DNA of 64,000 nucleotides. Origin: an uncultured Pelagibacteraceae bacterium. Lineage in GTDB: Bacteria; Pseudomonadota; Alphaproteobacteria; Pelagibacterales; Pelagibacteraceae. The stretch lies in assembly GCA_902515985.1 (NCBI GenBank), contig CABXWY010000002.1, forward strand, positions 27,448-91,447. The letters run 5' to 3'. The stretch's first letter is position 1. Each line of letters opens with the position of its first letter. A program made the position numbers and the translations under genes. Positions 49,142 to 58,635 of this stretch are shown piece after piece. The notes below the pieces were generated by a model. That model was not told the DNA's origin. It saw nothing but the letters and a program-made list of their open reading frames with translations, and searched no databases.

Positions 49142-49368
49142 TATTTTTTCTCTGATCTAAAATTTTGAAATTTTTTGTTAAATTTACTTACTCTTCCTTT
49201 GTCTAACAATTTTTGTTTTCCGCCAGTCCAAGCAGAATGAGATTTTGGATCTATTTCTAATTTAAGTACTTCTCCTTCTTTACCCCAGGTTGATCTGGTT
49301 TCAAATTGACTTCCATCAGTCATCTCAACTTTTATTTTGTGGTAATTAGGATGTATGTCTTTTTTCAT
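49141..49368 (-). CDS. rpmE: 50S ribosomal protein L31
   Basis: This 75-residue protein has the L31 pattern [22 protein letters not shown], then [21 protein letters not shown]. It has no cysteines, so it is the zinc-free form common in Alphaproteobacteria. It lies 35 nt after suhB and is coupled to trcR. Confidence 0.95.
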   Translation of the reverse strand: MKKDIHPNYHKIKVEMTDGSQFETRSTWGKEGEVLKLEIDPKSHSAWTGGKQKLLDKGRVSKFNKKFQNFRSEKK

Positions 49369-49403
49369 ATCGAGACTTATAACAAATGAAAATTATAAAA
49401 CAA

Positions 49404-50144
49404 TTAAAACTTATCAAGTTTTTCAAGGATTTTTTCATTTATACTAGAACTTGCAGCTCTTATATCTAAATTTTCTTTTTTTGATAAATTTATTGAATTT
49501 AAAATTCCACCAGCTTCTTTTACTAAAATTATTCCCGCAGCTATATCCCATAAATTTAAATTTTCTTGAAAATATCCATCAAACCTTCCAGCGGCAACAT
49601 AAGCCATATCAAGCGCAGCACAACCAGTTTTTCTGGTTTGAACATCAACACTTTTATATTTTATACCATTAGTAGCAAATAAACATTCATTTATATCTCT
49701 TTTCTTAGAGACTCTTATTCTTTTATTATTAAGAAACGAACCGTTATTTTTTTCTGAATAAAACATTTCATTTTTAATTGGATCAAAAATTAAACCACAT
49801 ATAATTTCGTCATGTGATTGTAGTGCTATTGAAATAGCAAAGTGAGGTATGCCGTGCAAAAAATTTGAAGTTCCATCAATAGGATCTATTATCCAAATAT
49901 TTTTTTCATCTTTATTTTTAATATAACCAGTTTCCTCACTAAGAATTGAGTAATTTTTTTTAGATTTTGATAATTCATCAATAATTATTTTTTCTGCATT
50001 TATGTCCGCATTGCTGACAAAATCAGTGGGACCTTTCACTGAAACTTGCAGATTTTCTACTTCTCCAAAGTCTCTTATCAATCTCTTTGAAGCTTTTTCT
50101 CCAGCTTTAATCATTAAATTTAAATTAGAAGATAATATATTCAT
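49404..50144 (-). CDS. suhB: inositol monophosphatase family protein (SuhB-like)
   Basis: This 246-residue Mg-dependent phosphatase shows the family metal site: E70 in LSEETG, D87-P-I-D90-G-T in WIIDPIDGTSNF, and the second Asp in ENLNLWDIAAG near the C-terminus. SuhB proteins hydrolyse inositol phosphates and in enterics also act with NusA/NusB in rRNA transcription antitermination. Its position between efp and rpmE, among translation genes, fits the second role, though this is an inference. Confidence 0.9.
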   Translation of the reverse strand: MNILSSNLNLMIKAGEKASKRLIRDFGEVENLQVSVKGPTDFVSNADINAEKIIIDELSKSKKNYSILSEETGYIKNKDEKNIWIIDPIDGTSNFLHGIPHFAISIALQSHDEIICGLIFDPIKNEMFYSEKNNGSFLNNKRIRVSKKRDINECLFATNGIKYKSVDVQTRKTGCAALDMAYVAAGRFDGYFQENLNLWDIAAGIILVKEAGGILNSINLSKKENLDIRAASSSINEKILEKLDKF

Positions 50145-50148
50145 AATT

Positions 50149-50709
50149 TTAAACTTTTTTTACGTATTCAATATTTCTAGTATCAACTACTATTTCATCT
50201 CCAGACTCTATAAATGGAGGTACTTGTATTTTTATTCCATTTTTTAAAACTGCAGGTTTATAAGATGACGACACGGTTTGACCTTTTAACGCAGCATCTG
50301 TTGCTTCAACTTTACATGAAATTTGATTTGGAAGTTGCACAGAGATTGGTTTTTCATCATAAATACTTATTATTACTTCTAAATTTTCTGAAAGCATTCT
50401 ACCTTTTTCACCAATCATATCTTTTTGAATTTCTATTTGTTCAAAAGTTTTTGGGTTAATAAAGAAATAATTATTTTCATCTTTATAGGAATAATTAAAC
50501 TTTTCTTCATCAACAGAAGCTTTTTCTAAATATTCACTTGATCTAAATCTTTCGTTTAATTTTGTATTTTTGTTTAAACTTTTCATTTCTACTTGGGCAA
50601 ACGCACCTCCTTTACCAGGTTTAACATGTTGGGTTTTAAGCACTTCCCATAAATCATCTTTATATTCAAGTAGCATTCCAACTCTTATTTCATTTGCGGA
50701 TATTTTCAT
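50149..50709 (-). CDS. efp: translation elongation factor P
   Basis: This 186-residue tRNA-shaped factor relieves ribosome stalling at polyproline. It has three beta-barrel domains: an N-terminal KOW-like domain with the loop HVKPGKGGAF carrying the modifiable lysine K33 (Lys34 equivalent), an OB domain, and a C-terminal OB domain with VKVEATDAALKGQT-like and SGDEIVVDTRNIEYV blocks. The lysine tip suggests EpmA-type lysylation; the modifying enzymes are not in this window. It overlaps thiE by 4 nt. Confidence 0.96.
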   Translation of the reverse strand: MKISANEIRVGMLLEYKDDLWEVLKTQHVKPGKGGAFAQVEMKSLNKNTKLNERFRSSEYLEKASVDEEKFNYSYKDENNYFFINPKTFEQIEIQKDMIGEKGRMLSENLEVIISIYDEKPISVQLPNQISCKVEATDAALKGQTVSSSYKPAVLKNGIKIQVPPFIESGDEIVVDTRNIEYVKKV

Positions 50710-51332
50710 TTTATATTTTTAATAGCCTCATGCGGTTTATATTTTTTATTATTCCAGATGTAGCCTGAGATAGCTAAAAAGTTTGCATTATTCAATAATA
50801 GTTTTTTATAATTTTTATCATTTATTCCCCCTATTGCTACAATTGGTATTTTAGTTATGCTTTTTGCATATTTAAGTAAATTTATGTCAGCTTTGTATTT
50901 AATTGTTTTTGTGTCACTTTTAAAAAAAGCACCAATTGCTAAATATGATGGTTTGAATTTCATTGTTTTTTTAATCAACAGTTTTGAATTATGACAAGTA
51001 ATTCCAATTATTTTGTTTTTAATTATCTTTTTTGCTTCAAGAAATTTCATATCTTTTTGACCTAAATGACAACCATCTGCACTTAATTTTTTTGCTGTAT
51101 AGGGATTATCATTAACAATAAATTTAGTTCCATATTTCTTACAAAGTATTCTAATCTTTCTTCCAATTTCTATTATCTGATCTTGTCTCTGGTTTTTTAG
51201 TCTTAATTGAAAGAAATGAACTTTTTTTAAAACCAAAATTTTTTCAAGCTCTTTATAAAATATTTGTGGATTATTAATCTTATTTGGTGAAATTAAATAA
51301 ATGAATTTTCTTGTTTTGCTACTTATTTTCAA
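50706..51332 (-). CDS. thiE: thiamine phosphate synthase-like protein
   Basis: This 208-residue TIM-barrel protein matches ThiE, which joins HMP pyrophosphate and thiazole phosphate to make thiamine phosphate. Visible family blocks are FFQLRLKNQ (QLR-K), FIVNDN, DGCHLGQKDM, GITCHNS, YLAIGAFFKSDTK and PIVAIGGIND. The lysine in QLRLKN and the asparagine in VNDN are the usual diphosphate-binding residues. It lies between fba and efp with overlaps of 14 and 4 nt. A TenI-type regulator/isomerase is the alternative, but the HLGQ and VND motifs favour synthase. Confidence 0.85.
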   Translation of the reverse strand: MKISSKTRKFIYLISPNKINNPQIFYKELEKILVLKKVHFFQLRLKNQRQDQIIEIGRKIRILCKKYGTKFIVNDNPYTAKKLSADGCHLGQKDMKFLEAKKIIKNKIIGITCHNSKLLIKKTMKFKPSYLAIGAFFKSDTKTIKYKADINLLKYAKSITKIPIVAIGGINDKNYKKLLLNNANFLAISGYIWNNKKYKPHEAIKNIK

Positions 51333-52329
51333 TTTCTTCTGTCCATTTTCCTTGCGCTGCTAATGAACACATATTTGCCCTATGATTAAATGTATTCTGT
51401 GTACCATTAATATCTTTAATATTTTTTGACCAAAACTTTAATGCACTCTGCTGTAATGCACGCCCATAAGAATATGTCATTATAAAATCTGTATTATTTA
51501 GTTTATTTATTTCATTTAAGTTTTCTGTTGCTTCTTTTTCTGTTTGTCCACCTGATAGGAATGCAATTCCAGGAACTTCCGAAGGTACGGATTCTTTTAA
51601 ACATTTTAATGTTAGTTCCGCTACCTTTCTACATTCCATTTTTTCTTTACTATTTGATCCAGGCAGAATCATATTAGGCTTAAGTATAGTTCCTTTAAGA
51701 TCTACTTTATTTAAAATTAATTCATCATAGCATTTTTTTAAAACTTCGGAGGTTTTCACAAAACAATCTTGAGCGTTATGTTCTCCATCCATTAAAACTT
51801 CAGGCTCAACTATAGGTACCATGCCATTTTCTTGGACTAATGCAGCATAACGGGCTAGAGCATGAGCATTCGTATGAATTGAAAGTTTGCTTGGAAATTT
51901 ATCTGAAATGACATAAACAGCTCGCCATTTTGTAAATCTTGCTCCAAGTTTATAATATTCTTTCAATCTATCTCTTAAACCATCTAATCCCTCAGTAATT
52001 TTTTCATCTTTCGAGTTAGCTAACACTTTTGCTCCTGTATCTACTTTTATTCCTGGTACAGCACCAGTACTTGATATTAATTCAGGAATTGTTTTTTTAT
52101 TTGACGCAATCTGTTTAACTGTTTCATCATATAAGATTACTCCTCCAATACAATTTTTCATACTTTGAGATGATAAAAGTGTTTCTCTAAATAAAAGTCT
52201 ATTCTCCGGTGTTGATGGTACTTTTACGGCATTTAATCTTTTAGTCATAGTAGCCGTGCTTTCATCTGCAGCCAAAATACCTTTTCCTGTAGAAATTATT
52301 TTTTTTGATATTGAATATAGTTCACTCAT
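51319..52329 (-). CDS. fba: class I fructose-bisphosphate aldolase
   Basis: This 336-residue Schiff-base aldolase splits fructose 1,6-bisphosphate, or builds it in gluconeogenesis. Evidence: GILAADESTATMTKRL near the N-terminus, KWRAVY (K134), VPIVEPEVLMDGEHNAQ (E175, E177) and the Schiff-base lysine K217 in GTILKPNM, with a C-terminal FLSGGQTEKEA block. It is the eukaryote-like class I type. It is 3 nt after pgk in a tkt-gap-pgk-fba run and overlaps thiE. Confidence 0.95.
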   Translation of the reverse strand: MSELYSISKKIISTGKGILAADESTATMTKRLNAVKVPSTPENRLLFRETLLSSQSMKNCIGGVILYDETVKQIASNKKTIPELISSTGAVPGIKVDTGAKVLANSKDEKITEGLDGLRDRLKEYYKLGARFTKWRAVYVISDKFPSKLSIHTNAHALARYAALVQENGMVPIVEPEVLMDGEHNAQDCFVKTSEVLKKCYDELILNKVDLKGTILKPNMILPGSNSKEKMECRKVAELTLKCLKESVPSEVPGIAFLSGGQTEKEATENLNEINKLNNTDFIMTYSYGRALQQSALKFWSKNIKDINGTQNTFNHRANMCSLAAQGKWTEEIENK

Positions 52330-52332
52330 TAA

Positions 52333-53514
52333 TTACTCTAGAGCCTTTATACCAGGTAATTCTTTTCCTTCAAGAAATTCTAAAAAAGCTCCACCTGCCG
52401 TTGAAACAAAGTTAAAATATTTTGTTAATCCAAAATTATTTAGTGCTGCAACTGTATCACCGCCTCCTACCACAGAATAAATTTCATTTTTTTTATTTTT
52501 TTCAACAATTTTTTTTGCAATTTCAAAACTTCCTTTTCTAAAATTAATATTTTCGAAGTAACCCGCTGGACCATTCCAAAGAATTGTCTTTGTTTCTTCT
52601 ATAGTTGTGTTGAGAATATTGATTGTTTTTGGTCCAATATCTAAAATAATATCATCTTTTAACACTTCATCTATTCTTTTTATATTTCCATTGTCATTTA
52701 AATTTTTACCTACACAAACATCAGTAGGAAATATTAATTTACAATTCCCTTTTTTTGATAATACAAAAATATCTTCAACTATATTTTCACAATTTTCCTC
52801 AAAAACTGATTTTCCAATTGGAAATTTTTTATATTTTAAAATATTGTTTGCCATACCTCCTACAAATATTAAATTATCAAATTTTGAAATTAAGTTCTTT
52901 ATCACATTTATTTTTGTTGATATTTTTGAACCTCCAATAATACATGTAATTGGTCTTACAATATTTTTTGTAATATTTCTAAGGGCTCCAATTTCAGAAC
53001 TTAATTGAATTCCTGCGTAAGAAGGTATAAATTTAGTTATACTATAAACAGAAGCGTGCTTCCTATGAGAACATGAGAATGCATCGTTTACATATAGATC
53101 CCCAAAACTTGCTAATTGTTTGGCAAATAGAATATCATTTTCCTCTTCACCATTGAAGAATCTTAAGTTCTCAAGCATTAAAATATTTTCTTTTTCATTT
53201 TTAAATAAATCTTTTTTATTCAGATTGTTAATATCTGTTTTTATCAAATGAATTTTCTGGCTTAATTTTTTTTGCAAATATTCACAGATAGGTGACATAG
53301 AAAGTCCTTCTATTATCTTTCCTTTTGGCCGGCCAACATGTGAAACAATTAAAATTCTAGCCTTATTACTTATTAAAAAAGTTAAAGTTGGAATTATTTT
53401 GTCTATTCTATTTGTGTCAGTTATATTTTTTTTTTGCAATGGTACGTTCAAGTCCAATCTTAATATTACCTTTTTACCTTTCAAGGTTTTTGCAATACTT
53501 TCAATTGTTTTCAT
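52333..53514 (-). CDS. pgk: phosphoglycerate kinase
   Basis: This 393-residue two-domain enzyme interconverts 1,3-bisphosphoglycerate and 3-phosphoglycerate with ADP/ATP. Blocks visible: ILRLDLNVPL, ILIVSHVGRPKG, LMLENLRFFNGEE, NDAFSCSHRKHAS, ITCIIGGSKISTK, the adenine-binding WNGPAGYFE and a final SVVGGGDTVAALN...STAGGAFLEFLEGK. It overlaps gap by 4 nt. Confidence 0.97.
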   Translation of the reverse strand: MKTIESIAKTLKGKKVILRLDLNVPLQKKNITDTNRIDKIIPTLTFLISNKARILIVSHVGRPKGKIIEGLSMSPICEYLQKKLSQKIHLIKTDINNLNKKDLFKNEKENILMLENLRFFNGEEENDILFAKQLASFGDLYVNDAFSCSHRKHASVYSITKFIPSYAGIQLSSEIGALRNITKNIVRPITCIIGGSKISTKINVIKNLISKFDNLIFVGGMANNILKYKKFPIGKSVFEENCENIVEDIFVLSKKGNCKLIFPTDVCVGKNLNDNGNIKRIDEVLKDDIILDIGPKTINILNTTIEETKTILWNGPAGYFENINFRKGSFEIAKKIVEKNKKNEIYSVVGGGDTVAALNNFGLTKYFNFVSTAGGAFLEFLEGKELPGIKALE

Positions 53515-54521
53515 TTAGAGATTTTATGTAAATATTGTGCGATATCACACATCCTACTAGAAAATCCCCATTCATTATCGTACCAAGCTGAGATTTTACC
53601 CATATTTTTTCCTATTACATTTGTAAGAGACGCATCAACAATTGCTGAGTGCGAATTATGGTTAAAATCAATAGATACTAATTTTTCTTTTGTAATTCCT
53701 AAAATACCTTTCAGATTTTTGTTTGAAGCTTTTTCAAAACTATTATTTATAATTTTAATTGATAAATTCTTTTTAGTGCAAAATACCAATTCAATTAAGG
53801 AAACATTTGGTGTGGGAACTCTCATTGCAACTCCTTCCAACTTTCCTTTTAAAGATGGAATAATTTCTCCAATTGCTTTAGACGCCCCTGTGGACGTGGG
53901 CACTATCGATTGAGAGGCAGATCTTGCTCTTCTTGGATCTTTGTGGGAGTTATCTAATATTCTTTGATCAGTTGTAAATGCATGAATAGTTGTCATAAAT
54001 CCTTTTTCAATAGAATAATCTTTATTCAGAGTATCTATAACAGGAGCCAGGCAATTAGTTGTACACGAGGCAGCAGAAATTATTTTATCTTTTTTAGTAA
54101 TTGAATTTTCATTTACTCCAAAAACTATAGTTTTGTCTGCATCTTTGCAGGGTGCAGAAACAATTACTTTTTTTGCACCATTTCTTATATGAGTTAGAAG
54201 TTTGTCTTTGGAATTAAATTTACCAGTACACTCCAGAACATAGTCAACATCATATTTTGACCAATTAATATCATTAATATTTGTTTCTTGAGAAAAGGAA
54301 ATTTTTTGATTTCCTATTGTTATAAATTTGTTTCCAAATTTAATATTTTCTCTAAATTTTCCGTGAATAGAGTCGTACCTAAGTAAATTTGAACTTATTT
54401 CAGAACTTGATCTGTTGTTTATGTGCTTAATTTTAATTTCTTTAAATTTATTTTCAAAAATAGTTCTTACAACCATTCTTCCTATTCTACCCAATCCATT
54501 AATTCCGATTTTAATTGTCAT
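53511..54521 (-). CDS. gap: glyceraldehyde-3-phosphate dehydrogenase
   Basis: This 336-residue phosphorylating dehydrogenase has the Rossmann start IGINGLGRIGRM, the catalytic C153 in SAASCTTNCLAP, H180 in TTIHAFT and a C-terminal SAWYDNEWGFSSRM block. At the position where NAD-specific enzymes have Asp (INDL), this protein has Asn (HINN, N36), which could relax NAD over NADP preference. It overlaps tkt by 11 nt and pgk by 4 nt. Confidence 0.96.
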   Translation of the reverse strand: MTIKIGINGLGRIGRMVVRTIFENKFKEIKIKHINNRSSSEISSNLLRYDSIHGKFRENIKFGNKFITIGNQKISFSQETNINDINWSKYDVDYVLECTGKFNSKDKLLTHIRNGAKKVIVSAPCKDADKTIVFGVNENSITKKDKIISAASCTTNCLAPVIDTLNKDYSIEKGFMTTIHAFTTDQRILDNSHKDPRRARSASQSIVPTSTGASKAIGEIIPSLKGKLEGVAMRVPTPNVSLIELVFCTKKNLSIKIINNSFEKASNKNLKGILGITKEKLVSIDFNHNSHSAIVDASLTNVIGKNMGKISAWYDNEWGFSSRMCDIAQYLHKISK

Positions 54522-56487
54522 TAAATTTAATTTTTTTGGTCATCTTTTTTGTTTTGTTTGATATGTCTTTAACTGTTAATTTAAAATCTTTAAAGATTTC
54601 TTTATAAGGAGCACTCTTTCCAAAATCATTTACTCCAAATGACATACCATTTTGTCCTATAAATTTTACCCAAGCATCAGATCTACCAGCCTCTATAGAT
54701 ATTTTATAATTTGTTTCTTTCAAAATAGTGTTTTTGTATTTACTTGTTTGCTTAAAAAATAATTCTTGGCATGGTACTGATATGACTTTGGAATAGATAT
54801 TTTCTGTGGCTAATTTATGGCTTACTTCTAACGCTAAATTAACTTCTGAACCACTAGCAAATATAGTTAAATCAACTTTTTTGTTAGATCTGTAAATTTC
54901 GTAAGCCCCCAAAGAACATTTATTTTTATTTTCATAAAATTTTCGCACCGGAGATAAATTTTGTCTACTTAATGCCAAAACAGATGGTGTATTATAATTT
55001 TTAAATGCTAATTCCCAGCACTCAATAGTTTCAGTTGTATCAGCTGGACGAAAAACATTCAAATTTGGAATTGATCTTAATCCTGCTAATTGCTCTACAG
55101 GTTGGTGGGTTGGGCCATCTTCTCCAAGACCAATAGAATCATGTGTCATTACATAAATTACATTTAATTTCATTAATGCTGAAAGTCTTATTGCAGGCTT
55201 ACAATAGTCGCTAAAGATTAAAAAAGTTCCTCCATAAGGAATTATTTTACTGTGTAAAGATAAACCATTCATTACACCACACATCGCATGCTCTCTGACA
55301 CCATAATGAATATAGTTGCCTTTAAAATCATTCTTCTTAATAGTTTTGTGATTTTTAGTTTTGGTATTGTTAGATCCTGCAAGGTCTGCAGATCCACCAA
55401 TTATCATATTTTTTTTTACATTCAATGCAGTCAGAATTTTTTCTGATGACTTTCTTGTCGCTAGTGCACCTAGATCTTTTAGTGCCTGTTTTTTTTCTTT
55501 TTTAAATATATCAGAAAATTTTGATGAAAAAATTTTATCTATTTCTGTTCTTTTTTTAACATAAAATTTTTTCCATTTATCTTCTTTAATTTGTCCAGTT
55601 TTTCCTATTTTTCTCCAACTTTCGATTATATTTTTGGGAATTATAAAAGGTTCATGTTTCCAATTTAATTTTTTTCTCACCAGTTTTACTTCATTTATAC
55701 CAAGAGGGCTTCCATGCGCTTTTTCGCTCCCCGATTTATTAGGTGATCCAAATCCTATTTTTGTTATACAAGATATAACAGTTGGTTTTTTTGCTTTTTG
55801 TACTTTTTTTAATGCATTAAATATTTTCTTTTCATTATGACCGTCTACTTCTACGAAGTCCCATCCATATGAATTAAATCTTTTTTTATAGTTATCTGAA
55901 ACTGCTAAGCTTGTTGGTCCGTCAATAGATATAGAGTTGTTGTCAAATAACATAACTAAATTTTTAAGACCTAGATGTCCAGCAAGACTTAATGCTTCGT
56001 GACTTATACCTTCCATTAAGCACCCATCACCTGCTATAACATAAGTTTTATGATTAAAAACTTGCGACCCAAATCTTTCTTTTAAAATTTCTTCTGCTAA
56101 AGCGAATCCGACTGCATTTGCAATTCCTTGACCCAGAGGTCCTGTAGTTGTTTCAATACCTGTTCCTGGGTGAAATTCTGGATGTCCAGCACAAATAGAA
56201 TTTAATTGTCTAAAATTCTTTATATCTTTTAGACTAACACTTGAGTAGCCAGTTAAATATAATAGAGAATAAAGTAACATAGAGCCATGTCCTGCTGAAA
56301 GAACGAATCTGTCTCTATTTAACCAATTTGGATTTTTAGGATTAAAATTTAGAAAATTTTTGAAAAGTACTGTTGCTACATCAGCCATTCCCATTGGCAT
56401 ACCAGGGTGTCCAGAATTTGCTTTTTCTACAGCATCGATTGAAAGAAACCTGATTGCATTAGATAAATCTTTATGTTTTGCGCTCAA
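54511..56487 (-). CDS. tkt: transketolase
   Basis: This 658-residue thiamine-diphosphate enzyme moves two-carbon units between sugar phosphates. Blocks visible: ANSGHPGMPMGMAD, LSAGHGSMLLYSL, TTGPLGQGIANAVG, the TPP motif GDGCLMEGISHEA...NLVMLFDNN, VREHAMCGVMNGL and THDSIGLGEDGPTHQPVEQL. It is first in the tkt-gap-pgk-fba run, which would serve gluconeogenesis and the non-oxidative pentose phosphate pathway. The 54-nt divergent gap to the coiled-coil gene should hold its promoter. Confidence 0.97.
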   Translation of the reverse strand: MSAKHKDLSNAIRFLSIDAVEKANSGHPGMPMGMADVATVLFKNFLNFNPKNPNWLNRDRFVLSAGHGSMLLYSLLYLTGYSSVSLKDIKNFRQLNSICAGHPEFHPGTGIETTTGPLGQGIANAVGFALAEEILKERFGSQVFNHKTYVIAGDGCLMEGISHEALSLAGHLGLKNLVMLFDNNSISIDGPTSLAVSDNYKKRFNSYGWDFVEVDGHNEKKIFNALKKVQKAKKPTVISCITKIGFGSPNKSGSEKAHGSPLGINEVKLVRKKLNWKHEPFIIPKNIIESWRKIGKTGQIKEDKWKKFYVKKRTEIDKIFSSKFSDIFKKEKKQALKDLGALATRKSSEKILTALNVKKNMIIGGSADLAGSNNTKTKNHKTIKKNDFKGNYIHYGVREHAMCGVMNGLSLHSKIIPYGGTFLIFSDYCKPAIRLSALMKLNVIYVMTHDSIGLGEDGPTHQPVEQLAGLRSIPNLNVFRPADTTETIECWELAFKNYNTPSVLALSRQNLSPVRKFYENKNKCSLGAYEIYRSNKKVDLTIFASGSEVNLALEVSHKLATENIYSKVISVPCQELFFKQTSKYKNTILKETNYKISIEAGRSDAWVKFIGQNGMSFGVNDFGKSAPYKEIFKDFKLTVKDISNKTKKMTKKIKFNDN

Positions 56488-56541
56488 TAATTATCCTATC
56501 TAGACTATGAAGACTCAATTTAATATTATGTTAATATATAT

Positions 56542-56856
56542 ATGAAAACTTTCACTGAAAAAGAAGAAAAATTAAACTCATCACTTAAGAGGCTAAAAAA
56601 TTTAAATTTAATAAATCCATCTCAAAACCATGAAACCGAACATTTAAAAGATCAAAAAAATCAATTAGAAATTGAAAAACATCAACTGGAGAGTAAATAC
56701 AAATTGTTAATGGATAACTATCAGAAATTGAAAGATCGGGTAAAAAAACAAGATATTAATCAAAAAAATAAAGAATTAATGTTTAATGAAAAAATAGATG
56801 AATTAAATCAAGAAACAGATATTTTAATGGAAGAAATAGATAAATGGCAAACGTAA
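56542..56856 (+). CDS. small coiled-coil protein preceding zapA
   Basis: This 104-residue protein is almost entirely predicted coiled coil, with heptad-rich charged segments (KDQKNQLEIEKHQLESKYKL and similar) and no membrane helix or signal. I assign no firm family; a DUF4164-like coiled-coil protein often lies before zapA in Alphaproteobacteria, which fits by position. It overlaps zapA by 13 nt, so a partnership with ZapA at the division site is plausible but inferred. Confidence 0.7.
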   Translation: MKTFTEKEEKLNSSLKRLKNLNLINPSQNHETEHLKDQKNQLEIEKHQLESKYKLLMDNYQKLKDRVKKQDINQKNKELMFNEKIDELNQETDILMEEIDKWQT

Positions 56857-57290
56857 ATATTAAATTTAATGGAAAAGAATTTTTACTCTCATGTGATGAT
56901 GGTCAAGAAGATCATTTAGAGGAACTTTCAATACATCTAAACAAAAAATTTGAAAATTTAAAAAATGATCTAGGAAATATTGGAGAAAATAAACTTCTTT
57001 TAATTACTTCAATAAAAATTATGGATGAATATTTTGAAACAAAAAAGAAAATTTCAGAAAAAAAAAATGAGTTAGAAAATTTAAAAAAAAAATTTTTGGA
57101 AATAAAAAAACTCGTATATGAATATAAAGACGTCAAAGAAGCAGAAATAAAAAATCTTTTAAATAATCATCAAGATTTAAAGTCTGAAATAGATAAAACT
57201 AAACTAGACTACGAAAAAGTTTTAGATGAAGCGACTTCTGAAATTGATAAATTTATTGAAAAAGTAAATCAAGATAATTCAGTACAGTAA
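56844..57290 (+). CDS. zapA: cell division protein ZapA-like
   Basis: This 148-residue protein has the ZapA head NVNIKFNGKEFLLSCDDGQE followed by HLEELSIHLNKKFENLK, GENKLLLITSIKIMDEYF, then a long coiled-coil tail of about 70 residues. ZapA bundles FtsZ filaments in the cytoplasm. The tail is longer than in E. coli ZapA (about 110 residues in total). The gene sits 3 nt before the 5-formyl-THF cyclo-ligase, a conserved zapA neighbour, though no room is left for a 6S RNA between them. Confidence 0.87.
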   Translation: MANVNIKFNGKEFLLSCDDGQEDHLEELSIHLNKKFENLKNDLGNIGENKLLLITSIKIMDEYFETKKKISEKKNELENLKKKFLEIKKLVYEYKDVKEAEIKNLLNNHQDLKSEIDKTKLDYEKVLDEATSEIDKFIEKVNQDNSVQ

Positions 57291-57293
57291 TCT

Positions 57294-57827
57294 GTGTTAA
57301 AAAATCATATTAGAAAAAAAATAATTAAATTAAGAGAGGTTAAGAATAAAAAAAATTTACAAGTTAAAATAAATCTTATTTCTAAAGTTTTAAAATCTAA
57401 AAATAAAATATTGGGTGGTTATTTTCCTGTTAACTATGAAGTTGATACATTTCAATTAATGAGAGTGCTTAAACAAAAAAAGTTTAAGCTTAGCCTTCCT
57501 GTAGTTAGCTCAAAATTTGATATGAATTTTTATTTATGGGACTTTAACGAACCACTTAGTGTAAATAAATATGGTATACCAGAGCCGAAATTAAAAAAAA
57601 AAGTAGTACCTGAAGTGTTGCTAATTCCAATGGTTGCTTTTGACACTAAATTAAATCGGTTAGGGTATGGTGGAGGCTACTATGATAGATTTTTAAAAAA
57701 AAACGAAAAAAATAATATTATTAAAATAGGATTAGCAATTGAATGCCAAAAAGTAAAAAAACTACCTACAAATAGTTTTGATAAAAAAATGGATTATATA
57801 TTAACCGAGAAAAAACTTTACAAATGA
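57294..57827 (+). CDS. 5-formyltetrahydrofolate cyclo-ligase
   Basis: This 177-residue enzyme converts 5-formyl-THF to 5,10-methenyl-THF with ATP. The pattern includes LGGYFPVNYEVDT, KFKLSLPVV, the C-terminal signature VLLIPMVAFDTKLNRLGYGG and GYYDRFL, and IGLAIECQKVKKLPTNSFDKKMDYILTE. The start is GTG at 57294, 3 nt after the zapA stop. It overlaps ymdB by 4 nt. Confidence 0.93.
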   Translation: MLKNHIRKKIIKLREVKNKKNLQVKINLISKVLKSKNKILGGYFPVNYEVDTFQLMRVLKQKKFKLSLPVVSSKFDMNFYLWDFNEPLSVNKYGIPEPKLKKKVVPEVLLIPMVAFDTKLNRLGYGGGYYDRFLKKNEKNNIIKIGLAIECQKVKKLPTNSFDKKMDYILTEKKLYK

Positions 57828-58630
57828 GAGTGTTATTTTTAGGCGATGTGGTTGGAAATCCAGGTAGACTTGCTGTAAAGCAAAACTTAAAAGATCAAAT
57901 TAATAAGAACAATATAGATTTTGTTATTACAAATGGTGAGAATGCCACTAACGAAGGTGTGGGTATTACTAAAAATATTTCTGAGGATTTCTTTAATTCA
58001 GGTGTTGATGTAATTACTACAGGCAACCATGTTTGGGATCAAAAAGAAACAGCAGATTATATTAACACTGAGAAAAGACTGTTAAGACCTTTAAACTTAA
58101 TAAAACCTTCTCCCGGAAAAGGATTTGAAATTTATGTTTCAAAAAATGGTTTTAAAGTTGGTGTATTAAATTTAATGGGAAATGTTTTTATGAAAAAATG
58201 CGATAGTGTATTTGAAATAGCAAAAGAATTTCTTTTAAAAAATAAATTAAAAAGAGATTATGATTTTTTATTTGTCGATTTCCATGGTGAGATTACTAGC
58301 GAAAAGATGGCAATGGGACATTATTTTGATGGTAAAGCCACTTTGTTAGTAGGAACTCATACGCATGTACCAACTAATGATGCGAGAATACTTAACTTTG
58401 GCACCGCATATCAAACAGACGCAGGAATGTGTGGCGACTATAATTCTGTAATAGGAATGAACAAAGAAAATTCGATAAAAAAGTTTTTGAGAGAGGATTC
58501 AAAAAAACATTTTCCATCAGATGGTATTGCTAGTTTAGCAGGGGTAATAGTTGACTGTGATCAGGAAACAGGCTTAGCAAAAAATATTCAAAATTTTATC
58601 TATGGAGGTGATTTAAAAAATACTCACTAA
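57824..58630 (+). CDS. ymdB: YmdB-family metallophosphoesterase (TIGR00282)
   Basis: This 268-residue protein belongs to the family of YmdB, a Bacillus phosphodiesterase. It has the dimetal motifs LFLGDVVGNPGR, TNGENATNEG, TTGNHVWDQKE, FVDFHGEITSEKMAM and VGTHTHVPTNDARIL. In Bacillus the enzyme hydrolyses cyclic nucleotides and influences lifestyle choices; here the role is unknown. It is conserved between the cyclo-ligase and yebC genes in many bacteria. Confidence 0.92.
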   Translation: MRVLFLGDVVGNPGRLAVKQNLKDQINKNNIDFVITNGENATNEGVGITKNISEDFFNSGVDVITTGNHVWDQKETADYINTEKRLLRPLNLIKPSPGKGFEIYVSKNGFKVGVLNLMGNVFMKKCDSVFEIAKEFLLKNKLKRDYDFLFVDFHGEITSEKMAMGHYFDGKATLLVGTHTHVPTNDARILNFGTAYQTDAGMCGDYNSVIGMNKENSIKKFLREDSKKHFPSDGIASLAGVIVDCDQETGLAKNIQNFIYGGDLKNTH

Positions 58631-58635
58631 ATATA

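Noticed and set aside
57060..57110. Lysine-rich low-complexity runs in zapA and many mur genes as possible repeats
   Set aside because: They follow from the extreme AT bias (AAA/AAT codons) and are not tandem or dispersed repeats with a constant unit.
57286..57296. 6S RNA between zapA and the 5-formyl-THF cyclo-ligase
   Set aside because: The usual 6S RNA position holds only 3 nt here, so the RNA must be elsewhere or absent.
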